Below, in pieces: positions 1 to 9,559 of a stretch of 64,000 nt of DNA. Each line of letters starts with the position of its first letter. Within the stretch, counting starts at the first letter, position 1. The stretch is from Alterinioella nitratireducens. Its GTDB lineage: Bacteria; Pseudomonadota; Alphaproteobacteria; Rhodobacterales; Rhodobacteraceae. Location: NCBI RefSeq assembly GCF_013155465.1, contig NZ_JABJVX010000009.1, positions 52,240 to 116,239 on the forward strand. Direction: 5' to 3'. Made by a program: the position numbers and the translations under genes. The notes beneath the pieces are model-generated. The model did no database searches, was not told the DNA's origin, and saw only the letters and a list, made by a program, of their open reading frames with translations.

Positions 1-50
1 CCCTTGCCACAATCGAACAGAGGTTCCGCACCCGGCCCGACGAACGCTTG

Positions 51-902
51 TCAACCCTCCAAAACCGCGCGCCTCGAATCATGCCCCGTCAGCCCCTGTT
101 CCAGCACCGCGAGGTCAGGCACCGGCAGCGCCGCCATGATCCGCGAGAACCGCTCCCGCGCCGCCACGCCCGGCCAGCCTTCGGGAAAGAACGCCGGTGG
201 CAGGTCCGGGTGGCGCAGCAGGATCCGGCGCCAGCTATGCACCACCAGCCCGCGCAGGGCGGCGGCCTCGGCTCCGGTCAAGGGCGGGCTGCGGTCGAGG
301 CAGTCCAGCACGTTCTCGAACGCCGCCAGACATTCCGCATAGGCCCGCATCAGCGGTTCGGGGCAGATCTGCGCGCGCAGCCAGTCGGGCACCGCGACCG
401 CGCCCGTCTCGACCCCGAGCAGCCCGCCGTGATCGTCAGGCAGCGGACCGGGGGCCAACGCCGCCTGCCCGCCAAGCGCGATATAGTCGTCGCTTTGCAA
501 GAAAGCCTCCAACCGCGCCGCGCCAACCGTGTCGCCCGCGATCAGCAGGTGCCACAGGTCAGGGCTCGGCACGCCGGTCCCGTAGATGCGCGGCGATGCG
601 GCGGCCGATTGCGCACGGCCATAGCCCGTCAGGAAATGCGTGCTGGCGCGCCCCTCGCGCAGGCTCTCGATCCAGCCATCCTTGCGCAGCCGGTGCAGCG
701 CCACCCGCATCGCCTCGGGCCTCACGCCCATCAGCCCGGTCAATTGCGACAGCAAGGGCCCGCTGATCGCGTCGCCCTTTCCTTGCGCGAGATCGCCGAA
801 GATGGTCACGATCAGCGACCACACCCGATGCCCCTGATCACCCGTGAGGGCGGCGGCGCAGGCGCGAAAGGTGGGGCTGGCGGACTCGTGCATGGAGGCC
901 AT
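51..902 (-). CDS. paaX: PaaX-family transcriptional repressor of phenylacetate catabolism
   Basis: Predicted DNA-binding repressor that in characterised systems is released by phenylacetyl-CoA. The 283-residue product has an N-terminal winged-helix region (about residues 30-95; the segment MRVALHRLRKDGWIE at 65-79 looks like the recognition part) followed by the larger PaaX effector domain. Its length is near the roughly 300 residues usual for PaaX. It is the last gene of the minus-strand operon fadJ-like gene, paaZ, paaX and starts 24 nt after paaZ. The ATG at 902 has no convincing ribosome-binding site, and a second ATG lies at 893, so the start is uncertain. The cluster also holds a TetR regulator, so two regulators may share control. 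Confidence 0.88.
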   Translation of the reverse strand: MASMHESASPTFRACAAALTGDQGHRVWSLIVTIFGDLAQGKGDAISGPLLSQLTGLMGVRPEAMRVALHRLRKDGWIESLREGRASTHFLTGYGRAQSAAASPRIYGTGVPSPDLWHLLIAGDTVGAARLEAFLQSDDYIALGGQAALAPGPLPDDHGGLLGVETGAVAVPDWLRAQICPEPLMRAYAECLAAFENVLDCLDRSPPLTGAEAAALRGLVVHSWRRILLRHPDLPPAFFPEGWPGVAARERFSRIMAALPVPDLAVLEQGLTGHDSRRAVLEG

Positions 903-926
903 GCTACGCGCGCCGCCCCGCCCCGC

Positions 927-2948
927 TCAAGAGGCGTTCATCGTCAGCAGCTCATATTCGGCCACCGCCTCGCCCTCCTCATCGGTCACGCGCACGGCCC
1001 AACGCACCTCGCCATACTCCTCGTTGCGGCGGGTCTTCTTCCTGACCGTCAGATGAACCCGGATGGAGCTTCCCGCGACCAGCGGCTTGAGGAAACGCAG
1101 ATTGTCGAGGCCCGTATTGGCCAGCACCGGCCCTTCATCGGGATCGACGAACAGCCCCGCCGCAAAGCTCAGCAGCAGGTAGCCATGCGCCACGCGGCCC
1201 GGAAAGAACGGGTTCCGCGCGGCGGCTTCCTCGTCCATATGGGCGTAGAACGTGTCGCCGGTAAACTCCGCGAAATGCTCGATATCGGCCAGCGTGACCT
1301 GGCGCGGATCGGTTGTGATGCTCTCGCCGATCTGAAGCTCGTCGAACCTGCGCCGGAACGGATGCGCCGGACCCTTGTGCACCGTAGCGCCCTTGACGTA
1401 GACGCCGCCGATCGCGGTCAGGATGTCGGGGCTGCCCTGGATCGCCGTGCGCTGCATGTAGTGCATCACGCCACGCACGCCGCCCAACTCCTCGCCGCCC
1501 CCCGCGCGTCCCGGCCCGCCATGGACCATATGCGGCAGGGGCGATCCGTGGCCCGTGCTTTCCTTCATCGAATCGCGGTTGTTGATATAGAGCCGCCCGT
1601 GGAAGGCGCCGGCCCCCAAGGCCACCTGACGCGCCACATCGCCGTCATGCGTGATGAGAGAGGCCACAAGCGACCCCTGCCCCTTGTTGGCCAGCGCAAT
1701 ACCATGGTCCAGATCTCGGTAGCCCATGATCGTGCTGACCGGCCCGAAGGCTTCCGTGTCATGCACGCGGGCCGCCGTGTCGGGGCTTTCGCAATGAAAC
1801 AGCATCGGCGGCAGGAAGGCCCCCCTGGACCCGGCCATCGCGAAATCCTCGGGGTCGCCGAAGACGCGCGTGGCCTCGGCCCCGATGGTGCCGATCTTCT
1901 CCAGCACGTCGCGTTTCTGGCCGTTATTGACCAGCGCGCCCATCCGCGTGCCCTCAGCCTTCGGGTCACCCACCGTCGTCTTGGCCAGCCGCGCCGACAG
2001 CGCCTCGATCAGCGCCGCGACCTGCCCCTCCGGCGCGATGATCCGCCGGATCGCGGTGCATTTCTGCCCCGCCTTGGTGGTCATCTCGCGGGTCACCTCC
2101 TTGACGAAAAGGTCGAACTCCGGCGTGCCCTGCACTGCATCCGGCCCCAGGATCGAGGCGTTCAGACTGTCCTGCTCGGCCACGAAGCGCACCGAGTTCT
2201 GCATGATCACGAGCGCGGAGCGCAGTTTCAGCGCCGTCGCCGCCGATCCGGTGAAGCCCACGACATCCTGACAGGTCAGATGGTCCAGCATGTCGCCAAG
2301 CCCGCCCGAGACCAGTTGCAGCGCGCCCTCGGGCAGGATGCCGCTTTTCAACATGATCCGCACCGCAAGTTCGGTCACGTAACAGGTCGCCGTCGCCGGT
2401 TTCACGATCGCCGGAACCCCCGCCAGCAGCGTCGGCGCGAGCTTTTCCAGCATCCCCCAGACCGGAAAGTTGAACGCGTTGATATGGACCGCAACCCCTT
2501 GCAAAGGCGTGCAGATATGCTGCCCCAGGAAGGTGCCGTCACGGCTGAGCTGCTCAACCTCGCCATCGAGGTAGACATGCCCATCCGGCATTTCCCGCCG
2601 CCCCTTGGAGGCGAAGACGAACATCGTCCCGATGCCGCCGTCAATGTCGATCAGGTGATCGCTCTGCGTCGCCCCGGTCGCGAAGCTGAGGTCATAGAGC
2701 GCCTGCTTGTGCTTGCCCAGTTCCACGGCCAGCGCCTTGAGCATCCGCGCCCGGTCATGGAAACTCAGCGCGCGCAGGGCAGGCCCGCCCTTGGTCCTGG
2801 CAAACTCCAGCATCGCGGCCACATCCAACGTGTCATTGCCCGCCCGCGCCATGGCTTCGCCGGTGACGGCATTTTCGATCAGGCGCGCATTCGCATCCGG
2901 CGCGATCCAGCGTCCGGCGGCAAAACTTGAAACATCTTGCAGGCTCAT
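927..2948 (-). CDS. paaZ: Bifunctional oxepin-CoA hydrolase / 3-oxo-5,6-dehydrosuberyl-CoA semialdehyde dehydrogenase
   Basis: Opens the oxepin-CoA ring and oxidises the resulting semialdehyde in phenylacetate degradation. The 673-residue protein has an aldehyde dehydrogenase domain (about 1-515) with GFTGSA and the catalytic cysteine in GQKCTA at residue 297, and a C-terminal MaoC-type hot-dog hydratase domain (about 530-673) with the DTFYAH segment holding the expected catalytic Asp and His. Domain order and length match PaaZ (about 680). The ATG at 2948 overlaps the stop of the upstream gene as ATGA, so translation is probably coupled; an upstream in-frame start at 2984 is rejected because it would lie inside that gene. 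Confidence 0.95.
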   Translation of the reverse strand: MSLQDVSSFAAGRWIAPDANARLIENAVTGEAMARAGNDTLDVAAMLEFARTKGGPALRALSFHDRARMLKALAVELGKHKQALYDLSFATGATQSDHLIDIDGGIGTMFVFASKGRREMPDGHVYLDGEVEQLSRDGTFLGQHICTPLQGVAVHINAFNFPVWGMLEKLAPTLLAGVPAIVKPATATCYVTELAVRIMLKSGILPEGALQLVSGGLGDMLDHLTCQDVVGFTGSAATALKLRSALVIMQNSVRFVAEQDSLNASILGPDAVQGTPEFDLFVKEVTREMTTKAGQKCTAIRRIIAPEGQVAALIEALSARLAKTTVGDPKAEGTRMGALVNNGQKRDVLEKIGTIGAEATRVFGDPEDFAMAGSRGAFLPPMLFHCESPDTAARVHDTEAFGPVSTIMGYRDLDHGIALANKGQGSLVASLITHDGDVARQVALGAGAFHGRLYINNRDSMKESTGHGSPLPHMVHGGPGRAGGGEELGGVRGVMHYMQRTAIQGSPDILTAIGGVYVKGATVHKGPAHPFRRRFDELQIGESITTDPRQVTLADIEHFAEFTGDTFYAHMDEEAAARNPFFPGRVAHGYLLLSFAAGLFVDPDEGPVLANTGLDNLRFLKPLVAGSSIRVHLTVRKKTRRNEEYGEVRWAVRVTDEEGEAVAEYELLTMNAS

Positions 2949-4975
2949 CTCGCTGCTCCTTTCAATTGATCGGCAATCACCCACGATCCCGGGCTCGCCT
3001 CGGCCACGCGGGCCATGTCCTGTGCCACCACGTCCCAGCCGCGTTCGGAGGCGTAGTGCATCGGCCCGCCGCGCCAGCGCGGAAAGCCGTAGCCGTGGAT
3101 CTGCACCGTATCGACATCGCCGGAGCGTTCGGCGATCCCCTCCTCGACGATCCGCGCGCCCTCGTTGATCAGCACGGCCATGAGGCGGTTCGCGATCTCA
3201 TCGGCGCCGAAGCCCCGTCGCGTGATCCCGCGCTCCGCCGAATAGGCCCGGATCATGCCCTCGACCTCCGGGTCGCGCACGGGGCTTCGGCTGGCCTCGC
3301 CGTAGCGATACCAGCCCTTGCCCGCGCGCTGGCCCAATCGACCGAGATCGCAAAGCGTGTCGGCAATCGTCTCATAGCGCTCGCCCTCGGGCCGCGTCGC
3401 CGCCTGCCGCTGCCGATTGGCCCAGGCGATCTGCAATCCGGTCAGATCCTGCAACTCGAACGGTCCCATCGGCATCCCGAAGCCGCGCATGGCCGCGTCC
3501 ACCTCATGCGGCAGCGCGCCATCGGCCAAGAGGTATTCCGCCTCGCGCCGATAGGCGGCCAGCATCCGATTTCCGACAAACCCGTCACAAATTCCTGACA
3601 GAACTGTCATCTTTTTCAGTTTGCGGCCAAAGGCGAAGCCCGTCGCCAGCACTTCGGGCGCGGTGTCGGGCGTCATCACGATTTCCAGCAGCTTCATGAT
3701 ATGCGCAGGCGAGAAGAAATGCAGGCCGAGGCAGCGGGCGGGGTTGGGAACGCCCGCAAAGATCTCGGTCGGATCGAGGTAGGAGGTGTTGGTCGCGAGG
3801 ATCGCGTCGTCGCCCATCGCCTCGGCAAGGTTGCGGAACACCTCGCGCTTGACCTCCAGGTCTTCAAAGACCGCTTCAATCGCCAGATCGGCCCCGGCGG
3901 CGGCCCCGTAGCCCGGTGCAACGCTGAAATTATCCCGTTGTTTTTCCGATACTTCCCGGCTTATCTTGCCGCGTTTCAACGCCCCTTCCAGCAGCCCCGT
4001 GACGCGCGCTTCGGTGGCTTCGGCCTCTGCCTTTCCCCGCTCGAGGATCACGACCTCATACCCCGCCGACAGCGCCGCCGCCGCGATTCCCGCGCCCATC
4101 AACCCGCCGCCGACAATGGCGATGCGGGCGATGTCGCGCGGGGTGACGCCCTTGATCGCATCGGGCTTGGCGGCCTGCCGCTCGGCAAAGAAGGCATGGC
4201 GCAGGGCGCGGCTTTCGGCGCTTTGGCGCAGTTCCAGATGGCGCGCCCGCTCCTTCGGCTGGCCCTCCGCGAAGGGCAGCGCAACCCATTGAAGCGCCTT
4301 GAGATTTTCCAGCGGTGAGCTCTGCCCCTTGGCCCTTTTTCGCACCTCATCCGCGACTCCGCTCAGGTCCGGCACATCGACATCGCGCGCGCTGACCGGC
4401 TCGGGCCGGGGCGGAAGATCCTCGGCGAACGCCTTGATATCGGCAATGATGTCCTTTGAAATCAGGTCGATACCGCCCAGGTCAAAGACCTCTTCAGCCG
4501 CGAAGATCCGCCCCCGGCAGGCCATGTCAATAGCCGCCTCCATCCCGATCAGCCGCGGCGCGCGCTGCGTCCCGCCAGCTCCCGGAATGAGGCCCATATT
4601 GACCTCCGGCAGCCCGATCTTCACGCCCGGTGCGGCGATCCGCCAGGCGCAGCCCATGGCAATCTCCCAGCCGCCGCCAAGCGTTGCGCCATCCAGAACG
4701 GCCAGGAACGGCACCGGGCTGTCTTCGATTTTCTGAACGACATCAGGCAGATGCGGCTCTTCCGGGGGGCGGTCGAACTCGGACATGTCGCCGCCCGCGA
4801 CAAAGCAATTGCCCGCCCCGCGCAGCACGGCCAGTGTCGCGCCCTGCACGGCATCGACCGCCTGCCACAGCCCTGCGCGCACCAAAGTCGAGGTCGCGTT
4901 CACCGGCGGGTTGTCGATGGTCACCCAGGCGATGTCGCCCTCTCGCACCACCTGCACCACATCGCGTTCCGACAT
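2945..4975 (-). CDS. Fused enoyl-CoA hydratase / 3-hydroxyacyl-CoA dehydrogenase (FadJ/FadB-like, probable PaaF+PaaH)
   Basis: The 676-residue fusion has an N-terminal crotonase domain (about 1-190, with an oxyanion-hole segment near GNCFVAGGDMSEF and IPGAGGTQR) and a central NAD-binding 3-hydroxyacyl-CoA dehydrogenase domain starting at IAIVGGGLMGAGIAAA, followed by its C-terminal dehydrogenase repeats. No separate paaF or paaH is present here, so it probably does both 2,3-dehydroadipyl-CoA hydration and 3-hydroxyadipyl-CoA oxidation; that is inference from context. The ATG at 4975 is preceded by AAGGGGGA about 9 nt upstream. It is first in the operon with paaZ and paaX, and divergent from paaG across 92 bp. 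A general fatty-acid oxidation role is the alternative. Confidence 0.88.
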   Translation of the reverse strand: MSERDVVQVVREGDIAWVTIDNPPVNATSTLVRAGLWQAVDAVQGATLAVLRGAGNCFVAGGDMSEFDRPPEEPHLPDVVQKIEDSPVPFLAVLDGATLGGGWEIAMGCAWRIAAPGVKIGLPEVNMGLIPGAGGTQRAPRLIGMEAAIDMACRGRIFAAEEVFDLGGIDLISKDIIADIKAFAEDLPPRPEPVSARDVDVPDLSGVADEVRKRAKGQSSPLENLKALQWVALPFAEGQPKERARHLELRQSAESRALRHAFFAERQAAKPDAIKGVTPRDIARIAIVGGGLMGAGIAAAALSAGYEVVILERGKAEAEATEARVTGLLEGALKRGKISREVSEKQRDNFSVAPGYGAAAGADLAIEAVFEDLEVKREVFRNLAEAMGDDAILATNTSYLDPTEIFAGVPNPARCLGLHFFSPAHIMKLLEIVMTPDTAPEVLATGFAFGRKLKKMTVLSGICDGFVGNRMLAAYRREAEYLLADGALPHEVDAAMRGFGMPMGPFELQDLTGLQIAWANRQRQAATRPEGERYETIADTLCDLGRLGQRAGKGWYRYGEASRSPVRDPEVEGMIRAYSAERGITRRGFGADEIANRLMAVLINEGARIVEEGIAERSGDVDTVQIHGYGFPRWRGGPMHYASERGWDVVAQDMARVAEASPGSWVIADQLKGAAR

Positions 4976-5009
4976 GAAAAATCCCCCTTGGTCTGACGTG
5001 CGGAATTTA

Positions 5010-5027
5010 TTGACCAACCGTTCGGTT
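5010..5027. promoter_or_regulatory. Probable operator/promoter between the divergent paa transcripts
   Basis: The 92-bp gap between the fadJ-like gene and paaG holds TTGACC (a possible -35) running directly into the inverted repeat AACCG-TT-CGGTT (5016-5027). The stretch 5011-5025 matches 11 of 15 bases with 20136-20150 upstream of paaJ (shared pattern TGACCNNNCGNTCGG). A palindrome this size is typical of a TetR-family operator, and the TetR gene at 7598 is the obvious candidate. Binding is inferred. Confidence 0.55.
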
Positions 5028-5067
5028 TATGCAAGGTAATTGTCAGGCAAAGGGGGGATCGGCGGAT

Positions 5068-5853
5068 ATGAGCGACACGATACGCATTGAAAACAAGGGC
5101 GACTGGCGGGAGATCACGCTGAACCGCCCGGATCGTTTGAACAGTTTCAACGACGAGATGCACGGGGCATTGCGGGCCGCGCTTGAGGACGCCCGCGATG
5201 AGGGGGCCCGCGCGGTGCTGCTGACCGGCGCGGGCCGTGGCTTTTGCGCGGGCCAGGACCTGGGCGACCGCGACCCTTCAAAGATGGACGACCCGCCCGA
5301 TCTGGGCCGCACCGTGCGCGAGTTCTACGCGCCGCTGGTGCGCCTGATCCGCGAGTTGCCCTGCCCGGTGATCTGTGCGGTGAATGGCGTCGCCGCCGGG
5401 GCCGGAGCCAATCTGGCGCTGGCCTGTGATATTGTGCTGGCTGCCGAGAGCGCGAAATTTATCCAGTCTTTTGCGAAGGTTGGCCTGATCCCCGATACAG
5501 GCGGAAGCTGGCATTTACCCCACCTGATCGGCGAGGCACGCGCCAAGGGCTTGGCGATGACCGCGATGCCCCTGCCCGCCCGCAAGGCCGCCGATTGGGG
5601 GCTGATCTGGGATGTTCACGCCAACGACATGCTGATGGAGGAGGCCCGCGCGCTGACCGCGAGCCTCGCCGCCGGCCCGACCTTCGGACTTGCGCAGACC
5701 AAGGCCTGCATCCAGGCCGCCGCGACCCATGACCTGTCCGATCACCTCGACATGGAGGCCGACGCCATGAAGCTCTGCGGTGAAAGCGCGGACTATGCCG
5801 AAGGGGTCAGCGCCTTCTTGCAAAAACGTCCGGCGGAGTTTCAAGGCAAATGA
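5068..5853 (+). CDS. paaG: 2-(1,2-epoxy-1,2-dihydrophenyl)acetyl-CoA isomerase
   Basis: Crotonase-family enzyme that isomerises the ring 1,2-epoxide of phenylacetyl-CoA to oxepin-CoA. The 261-residue product shows the crotonase core: GRGFCAGQDLGDRD for the oxyanion hole and AAGAGANLALACDI. The FCAGQDL signature with the conserved Asp is typical of PaaG. The ATG at 5068 follows an AGGGGGGA ribosome-binding site; an earlier in-frame codon at 5029 lies in the operator region and is less likely. It heads the plus-strand operon paaG-paaI-paaK-paaR and overlaps paaI by ATGA. Confidence 0.93.
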   Translation: MSDTIRIENKGDWREITLNRPDRLNSFNDEMHGALRAALEDARDEGARAVLLTGAGRGFCAGQDLGDRDPSKMDDPPDLGRTVREFYAPLVRLIRELPCPVICAVNGVAAGAGANLALACDIVLAAESAKFIQSFAKVGLIPDTGGSWHLPHLIGEARAKGLAMTAMPLPARKAADWGLIWDVHANDMLMEEARALTASLAAGPTFGLAQTKACIQAAATHDLSDHLDMEADAMKLCGESADYAEGVSAFLQKRPAEFQGK

Positions 5854-6278
5854 CCCCCGAGACCCGCGCCAGCCGCGCCGCCCGTGCCATGTGGGAGGGC
5901 GATGAAGCCTCCAAGTGGTTGGGAATGAAGATCATTTCCGTCACCGAAGGCTGCGCCGAGCTGTCCCTGAGGGTCGAGCGCCACCACGCCAACGGCCACG
6001 GCATCTGTCACGGCGGCATCACCTTCGCGCTGGCCGACAGCGCCTTCGCCTTCGCCTGCAACAGCCGCAATCAATCCACCGTCGCGCAGATGAACGCCAT
6101 CACCTACCTGGCCCCGGCCCATGTCGGCGACACGCTGACCGCCCATGCCCGTGAGGTCAGCCTGAGTGGGCGCAGCGGCATCTATGACGTCACCGTCACC
6201 AGCCAGGCCGGAACGAGGATCGCCGAGTTCCGCGGCCATTCCCGCGCCATTCGCGGCCAGCTTTTCGAGGAGGAATAG
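5850..6278 (+). CDS. paaI: Hydroxyphenylacetyl-CoA thioesterase, hot-dog fold
   Basis: Thioesterase thought to rescue CoA from dead-end ring-hydroxylated phenylacetyl-CoA species. The 142-residue product has the PaaI hot-dog features: the HANGHGICHGGITFALADSA stretch with the HGG turn and the following acidic residue, and the SIxxQMNAITYLAPA-like strand further on. Length fits PaaI (about 140). The start ATG at 5850 overlaps the paaG stop (ATGA) and paaK begins 3 nt after its stop, so it lies in one operon. Confidence 0.92.
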   Translation: MTPETRASRAARAMWEGDEASKWLGMKIISVTEGCAELSLRVERHHANGHGICHGGITFALADSAFAFACNSRNQSTVAQMNAITYLAPAHVGDTLTAHAREVSLSGRSGIYDVTVTSQAGTRIAEFRGHSRAIRGQLFEEE

Positions 6279-6281
6279 ACC

Positions 6282-7592
6282 ATGAAAGACCTGACCCCCG
6301 CCAAGGACAGCCTCGACGCGATCGAGATCGCCTCGCTGGACGAAATCCGCGCGCTGCAACTGGACCGGCTGCAATGGTCCCTCAACCATGCCTATGAAAA
6401 CGTGGCGATGTATCGCAAACGGTTCGACGATGCGGGCGTGCATCCTGCCGACCTCAAGTCCCTGTCAGACCTTGCGAAATTCCCCTTCACCTACAAGACC
6501 GACCTGCGCGACAACTATCCCTTCGGCCTCTTCGCCGTCCCGCGTGAGCAGATCGCGCGGATCCATGCCTCCTCGGGCACGACGGGCAAGCCGACAGTGG
6601 TGGGCTATACCAGGAACGACCTCTCGAACTGGGCCGACCTCGTCGCGCGGTCGATGCGCGCCAGCGGCACGCGGCCCGGCGACATCGTGCATGTGGCCTA
6701 TGGTTACGGGCTTTTCACCGGCGGGCTCGGCGCGCATTTCGGGGCCGAGCGGCTTGGCTGCACGGTGGTGCCGATCTCGGGCGGAATGACGGAACGCCAG
6801 GTCACACTGATCAACGATTTCAAGCCCGGCACGATCATGGTCACGCCCTCCTACATGCTCAATATCCTGGAAGGGTTCCGCAAGGCGGGGCTCGATCCGC
6901 GCGCGTGTTCGCTCGATGTCGGCATCTTCGGGGCCGAGCCCTGGACCAACGCGATGCGGACCGAGGTTGAGGCGGCCTTCGACATGCACGCCGTTGATAT
7001 CTATGGCCTTTCCGAAATCATGGGGCCGGGTGTCGCGAATGAATGCGTCGAGACCAAGGACGGCTTGCATATCTGGGAGGATCACTTCCTGCCCGAGATC
7101 ATCGACCCCGAAACCGGCGATGTCCTGCCCGATGGCGAGATGGGCGAGCTTGTCTTCACCACGCTCACCAAGGAAGGGCTGCCGATGATCCGCTACCGCA
7201 CCCGCGACCTGACGCGGCTTTTGCCCGGCACGGCGCGGTCGATGCGGCGGATGGAGAAGATCACCGGACGTTCCGACGACATGATCATCCTGCGCGGCGT
7301 CAATGTCTTCCCGACCCAGATCGAGGAACAGGTGCTGGCCACCGGCGGCCTTGCCTCGCATTTCCAGATCGAGCTTTACAAGGCGGGCCGGATGGACGCG
7401 ATGCGCGTCCATGTCGAGGCCACGCTGGATGCCGCCGACGAACTGAGCCGAACCGCCGCGACCCGGATGCTGGTCAAGCGGATCAAGGATGTGGTCGGCA
7501 TCTCGACCGAGGTGATCGTGGGCGATCCCGGCGCGGTGGAGCGCAGCCAGGGCAAGGCCCGCCGCGTCGTCGACAACCGGGACAAGGGGTAA
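6282..7592 (+). CDS. paaK: Phenylacetate-CoA ligase
   Basis: ATP-dependent AMP-forming ligase that activates phenylacetate to phenylacetyl-CoA, the first step of the pathway. The 436-residue protein carries the P-loop SSGTTGKPT at residues 97-105, the adenylate motif around YGLSEIMGPG, and the C-terminal hinge region with YRTRD and GRSDDMIILRGVNVFP. Length matches PaaK (about 435-440). It follows paaI by 3 nt and precedes the TetR gene by 5 nt. Confidence 0.96.
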   Translation: MKDLTPAKDSLDAIEIASLDEIRALQLDRLQWSLNHAYENVAMYRKRFDDAGVHPADLKSLSDLAKFPFTYKTDLRDNYPFGLFAVPREQIARIHASSGTTGKPTVVGYTRNDLSNWADLVARSMRASGTRPGDIVHVAYGYGLFTGGLGAHFGAERLGCTVVPISGGMTERQVTLINDFKPGTIMVTPSYMLNILEGFRKAGLDPRACSLDVGIFGAEPWTNAMRTEVEAAFDMHAVDIYGLSEIMGPGVANECVETKDGLHIWEDHFLPEIIDPETGDVLPDGEMGELVFTTLTKEGLPMIRYRTRDLTRLLPGTARSMRRMEKITGRSDDMIILRGVNVFPTQIEEQVLATGGLASHFQIELYKAGRMDAMRVHVEATLDAADELSRTAATRMLVKRIKDVVGISTEVIVGDPGAVERSQGKARRVVDNRDKG

Positions 7593-7597
7593 GCCAC

Positions 7598-8194
7598 ATG
7601 GCCCGCACCATCGCCAAGGACCATGACCAGAAGCGCGAGTTGATCCTGCAATCGGCCGCCCGCATCTTTGCGACCGACGGTTTCGACCGCGCCTCGATGG
7701 CGCAACTGGCGCGCGAATGCGGGATCTCCAAGGCCAATATCTACCACTATTACGACAGCAAGGATGCGCTGCTCTACGATATCCTGGACAATTACCTGTC
7801 CACCCTGCGCGACCGGATCCTGGGCACGAATGTCGAGGGGCTGGACCCGGAGGCGCGGCTGCATGAGGTGATCCGCCAGATCCTGCGCGCCTACCAGGGG
7901 GCCGATCACGAGCATCAGGTGCAACTGAATGCGCTCGGCGCCCTGCCCGAGGATCAGCAGGCGCAGATGCGCGGCTATCAGCGTGACATGGTGCGGTTCC
8001 TCTCCGACACCATCGCCGCAGCCGCGCCCGAGGTCCTCGCGGATGACAAGCCAAAGCTGCGCGCCACGACCATGTCCGTCTTCGGGATGCTGAACTGGTA
8101 TTACATGTGGAATACCGGGGCGGGGACAGAGGCGCGCGAAGACTATGCGCGGCTGGTCACCAACCTGACCCTGCGCGGGGTCGGCGGGCTCTAG
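7598..8194 (+). CDS. paaR: TetR-family regulator of the phenylacetate cluster
   Basis: The 198-residue protein has an N-terminal TetR helix-turn-helix (about residues 28-63; SMAQLARECGISKANIYHYY) and a C-terminal ligand domain. Start at 7598 is backed by AAGGGGT upstream. Being cotranscribed with paaK and lying in a cluster whose two control regions share a palindromic motif, it is likely the local repressor responding to a CoA thioester. The symbol is given by context and family; the ligand cannot be read from sequence. It coexists with PaaX at 51-902. Confidence 0.8.
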   Translation: MARTIAKDHDQKRELILQSAARIFATDGFDRASMAQLARECGISKANIYHYYDSKDALLYDILDNYLSTLRDRILGTNVEGLDPEARLHEVIRQILRAYQGADHEHQVQLNALGALPEDQQAQMRGYQRDMVRFLSDTIAAAAPEVLADDKPKLRATTMSVFGMLNWYYMWNTGAGTEAREDYARLVTNLTLRGVGGL

Positions 8195-8263
8195 GGCTTG
8201 CGGCCCGGCCCCACAGCGGCCAAAGTCGCGCCCGCCACCCTTGCCGCACCTCGAAAGCCGCCC

Positions 8264-9181
8264 ATGCCCCGCCTGTCCGAGATCGCCCGCCATACCGGGG
8301 CCGCCGCCATCGGCCTCGCCATCGGCGGCGCGTTCTGGGGCCTTTACTGGGTGCCGCTGCGCTGGCTGGCGGGGCTTGGCATGGGGGGCGCCTGGCCCGG
8401 CGCGGTGATCTTTGCGGGCGCGGGCGTGATCCTCTCGCCGCTGATCTGGCGCTACCGGGCGCAGATCCGGGCCAACTGGTGGGCGCTGGTCAGTTGCGGG
8501 ATGCTGACGGGCGCGGCGTTCTCGCTCTTTTCTACCGCGATCCTGATGACGGATGTGATCCGCGCCATCCTGCTCTTTTATCTCACCCCGGTCTGGAGCA
8601 CCGGGCTTGGCCTGCTGTTCCTGGGCGAACGCCTGACCGTGGCGCGGGGCAGCGCGCTGGCGCTTGGGCTCATGGGCCTTCTGATCATGCTCGGGCTTGG
8701 CGCGGGCTGGCCGGTGCCGAGGTCGCTTGGCGACGGGCTGGCGCTGGCCTCGGGCGTGGTCTGGGCCGTGGGGTCGCTGAGGCTCTACCAGGGGGGCCAT
8801 ATCGCGGTGCCGTTGCAGGTGATCGGGTTTGTGGGCGGCGGGCTGGTGGTGACGCTGGCCACAATCGCGCTTGGCGGCGCAGCGATGAACCCGCTGGCGG
8901 GGGCGGTCGCGCTGACCGCCGCGATTGGCCCCGTGCTGATCCTGTCGGCGCTGATCGTGGTGCCGGTCCTGTTCCTGACGGTCTGGCCAGCGACGGTCCT
9001 GCCGCCCGCGCGCGTCGGGCTGATCCTGATGACCGAGATCGTGGCGGGCGTCGTCACCGCGGCCCTGTTCGCGGGCGAGCCCTTTGGCTGGCGTGAAGCC
9101 ATCGGCAGCGTCGTGATCGTCAGCGCGGGCCTGGTCGAGGTTTTGGGCCACCGGATTTCGGTGCGCGCAGTTCGGCCTTGA
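8264..9181 (+). CDS. DMT-superfamily (EamA-like) transporter
   Basis: Integral inner-membrane protein of 305 residues with about ten hydrophobic segments arranged as two EamA-type halves, starting around AAAIGLAIGGAFWGLYW. Family members export or import metabolites; the substrate is unknown. It follows the paaR gene by 69 nt and could be cotranscribed, which would suggest a role with aromatic acids, but this is speculative. The ATG at 8264 is chosen because the in-frame TTG at 8198 adds an uncharacteristic Pro/Ala-rich leader; no strong ribosome-binding site is visible. Its 3' end overlaps the convergent hydrolase pseudogene by 62 nt. Confidence 0.78.
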   Translation: MPRLSEIARHTGAAAIGLAIGGAFWGLYWVPLRWLAGLGMGGAWPGAVIFAGAGVILSPLIWRYRAQIRANWWALVSCGMLTGAAFSLFSTAILMTDVIRAILLFYLTPVWSTGLGLLFLGERLTVARGSALALGLMGLLIMLGLGAGWPVPRSLGDGLALASGVVWAVGSLRLYQGGHIAVPLQVIGFVGGGLVVTLATIALGGAAMNPLAGAVALTAAIGPVLILSALIVVPVLFLTVWPATVLPPARVGLILMTEIVAGVVTAALFAGEPFGWREAIGSVVIVSAGLVEVLGHRISVRAVRP

Positions 9182-9512
9182 AGGGGCTGGTTGCGTTCAA
9201 CCAGGCAAGGCTGAACCGCCCCTCGAAACAGGCCGCGATGATCGGGTTCAAGACGCCCGTGCGCTTGAGATGCTTCGCCACCCCGTGACCGAGATCGGAA
9301 AAGAGGACGTTCGAGATATTGGGCGCCTCGGGAAAACGCCGCCATTGCCGCCAATCCGGCCCCTTGCGCCCGGAGAAGAGGAAATACTCGGTCTCGGGCG
9401 AAAACCGGTCCTGAAGGCTGGAATAGCGCCAGTCTGAAATGGCTGCGCGGTATTCGCTCCACCGCGCCTCCTTGGGGATCACCTTGGGCCGGACGCTGAA
9501 TTGCGGCACGAA
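9120..9512 (-). pseudogene. C-terminal half of an alpha/beta-hydrolase-like gene, cut by the Tn3-family transposon
   Basis: This piece reads PQFSVRPKVIPKEARW and continues to a stop at 9120. Joining 13208 to 9507 after removing the transposon and one 5-bp target copy restores a single frame: GFV then PQFSVRP. The restored protein would be 244 residues. The piece by itself lacks the nucleophile elbow, which is in the other half (13208-13554), so it should be non-functional. Its 3' end overlaps the convergent DMT transporter gene. Confidence 0.88.
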
Positions 9513-9550
9513 GGGGTCTGATGCCGGAGAGTGCAGAATCCTACGCTAAG
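9513..9550 (+). repeat. Tn3-family terminal inverted repeat (tnpA side)
   Basis: 38-bp terminal repeat starting GGGGTCTGATGCC and ending CCTACGCTAAG; exact reverse complement of 13170-13207. The target duplication ACGAA lies just outside at 9508-9512. Confidence 0.97.
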
Positions 9551-9559
9551 GCGGTTTGA

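Noticed and set aside
48..2930. Very long plus-strand reading frame opposite paaX/paaZ
   Set aside because: It lies entirely opposite recognised genes, is Arg/Pro/His-rich and shows no domain; in high-GC DNA the complementary frame of a real gene is often open.
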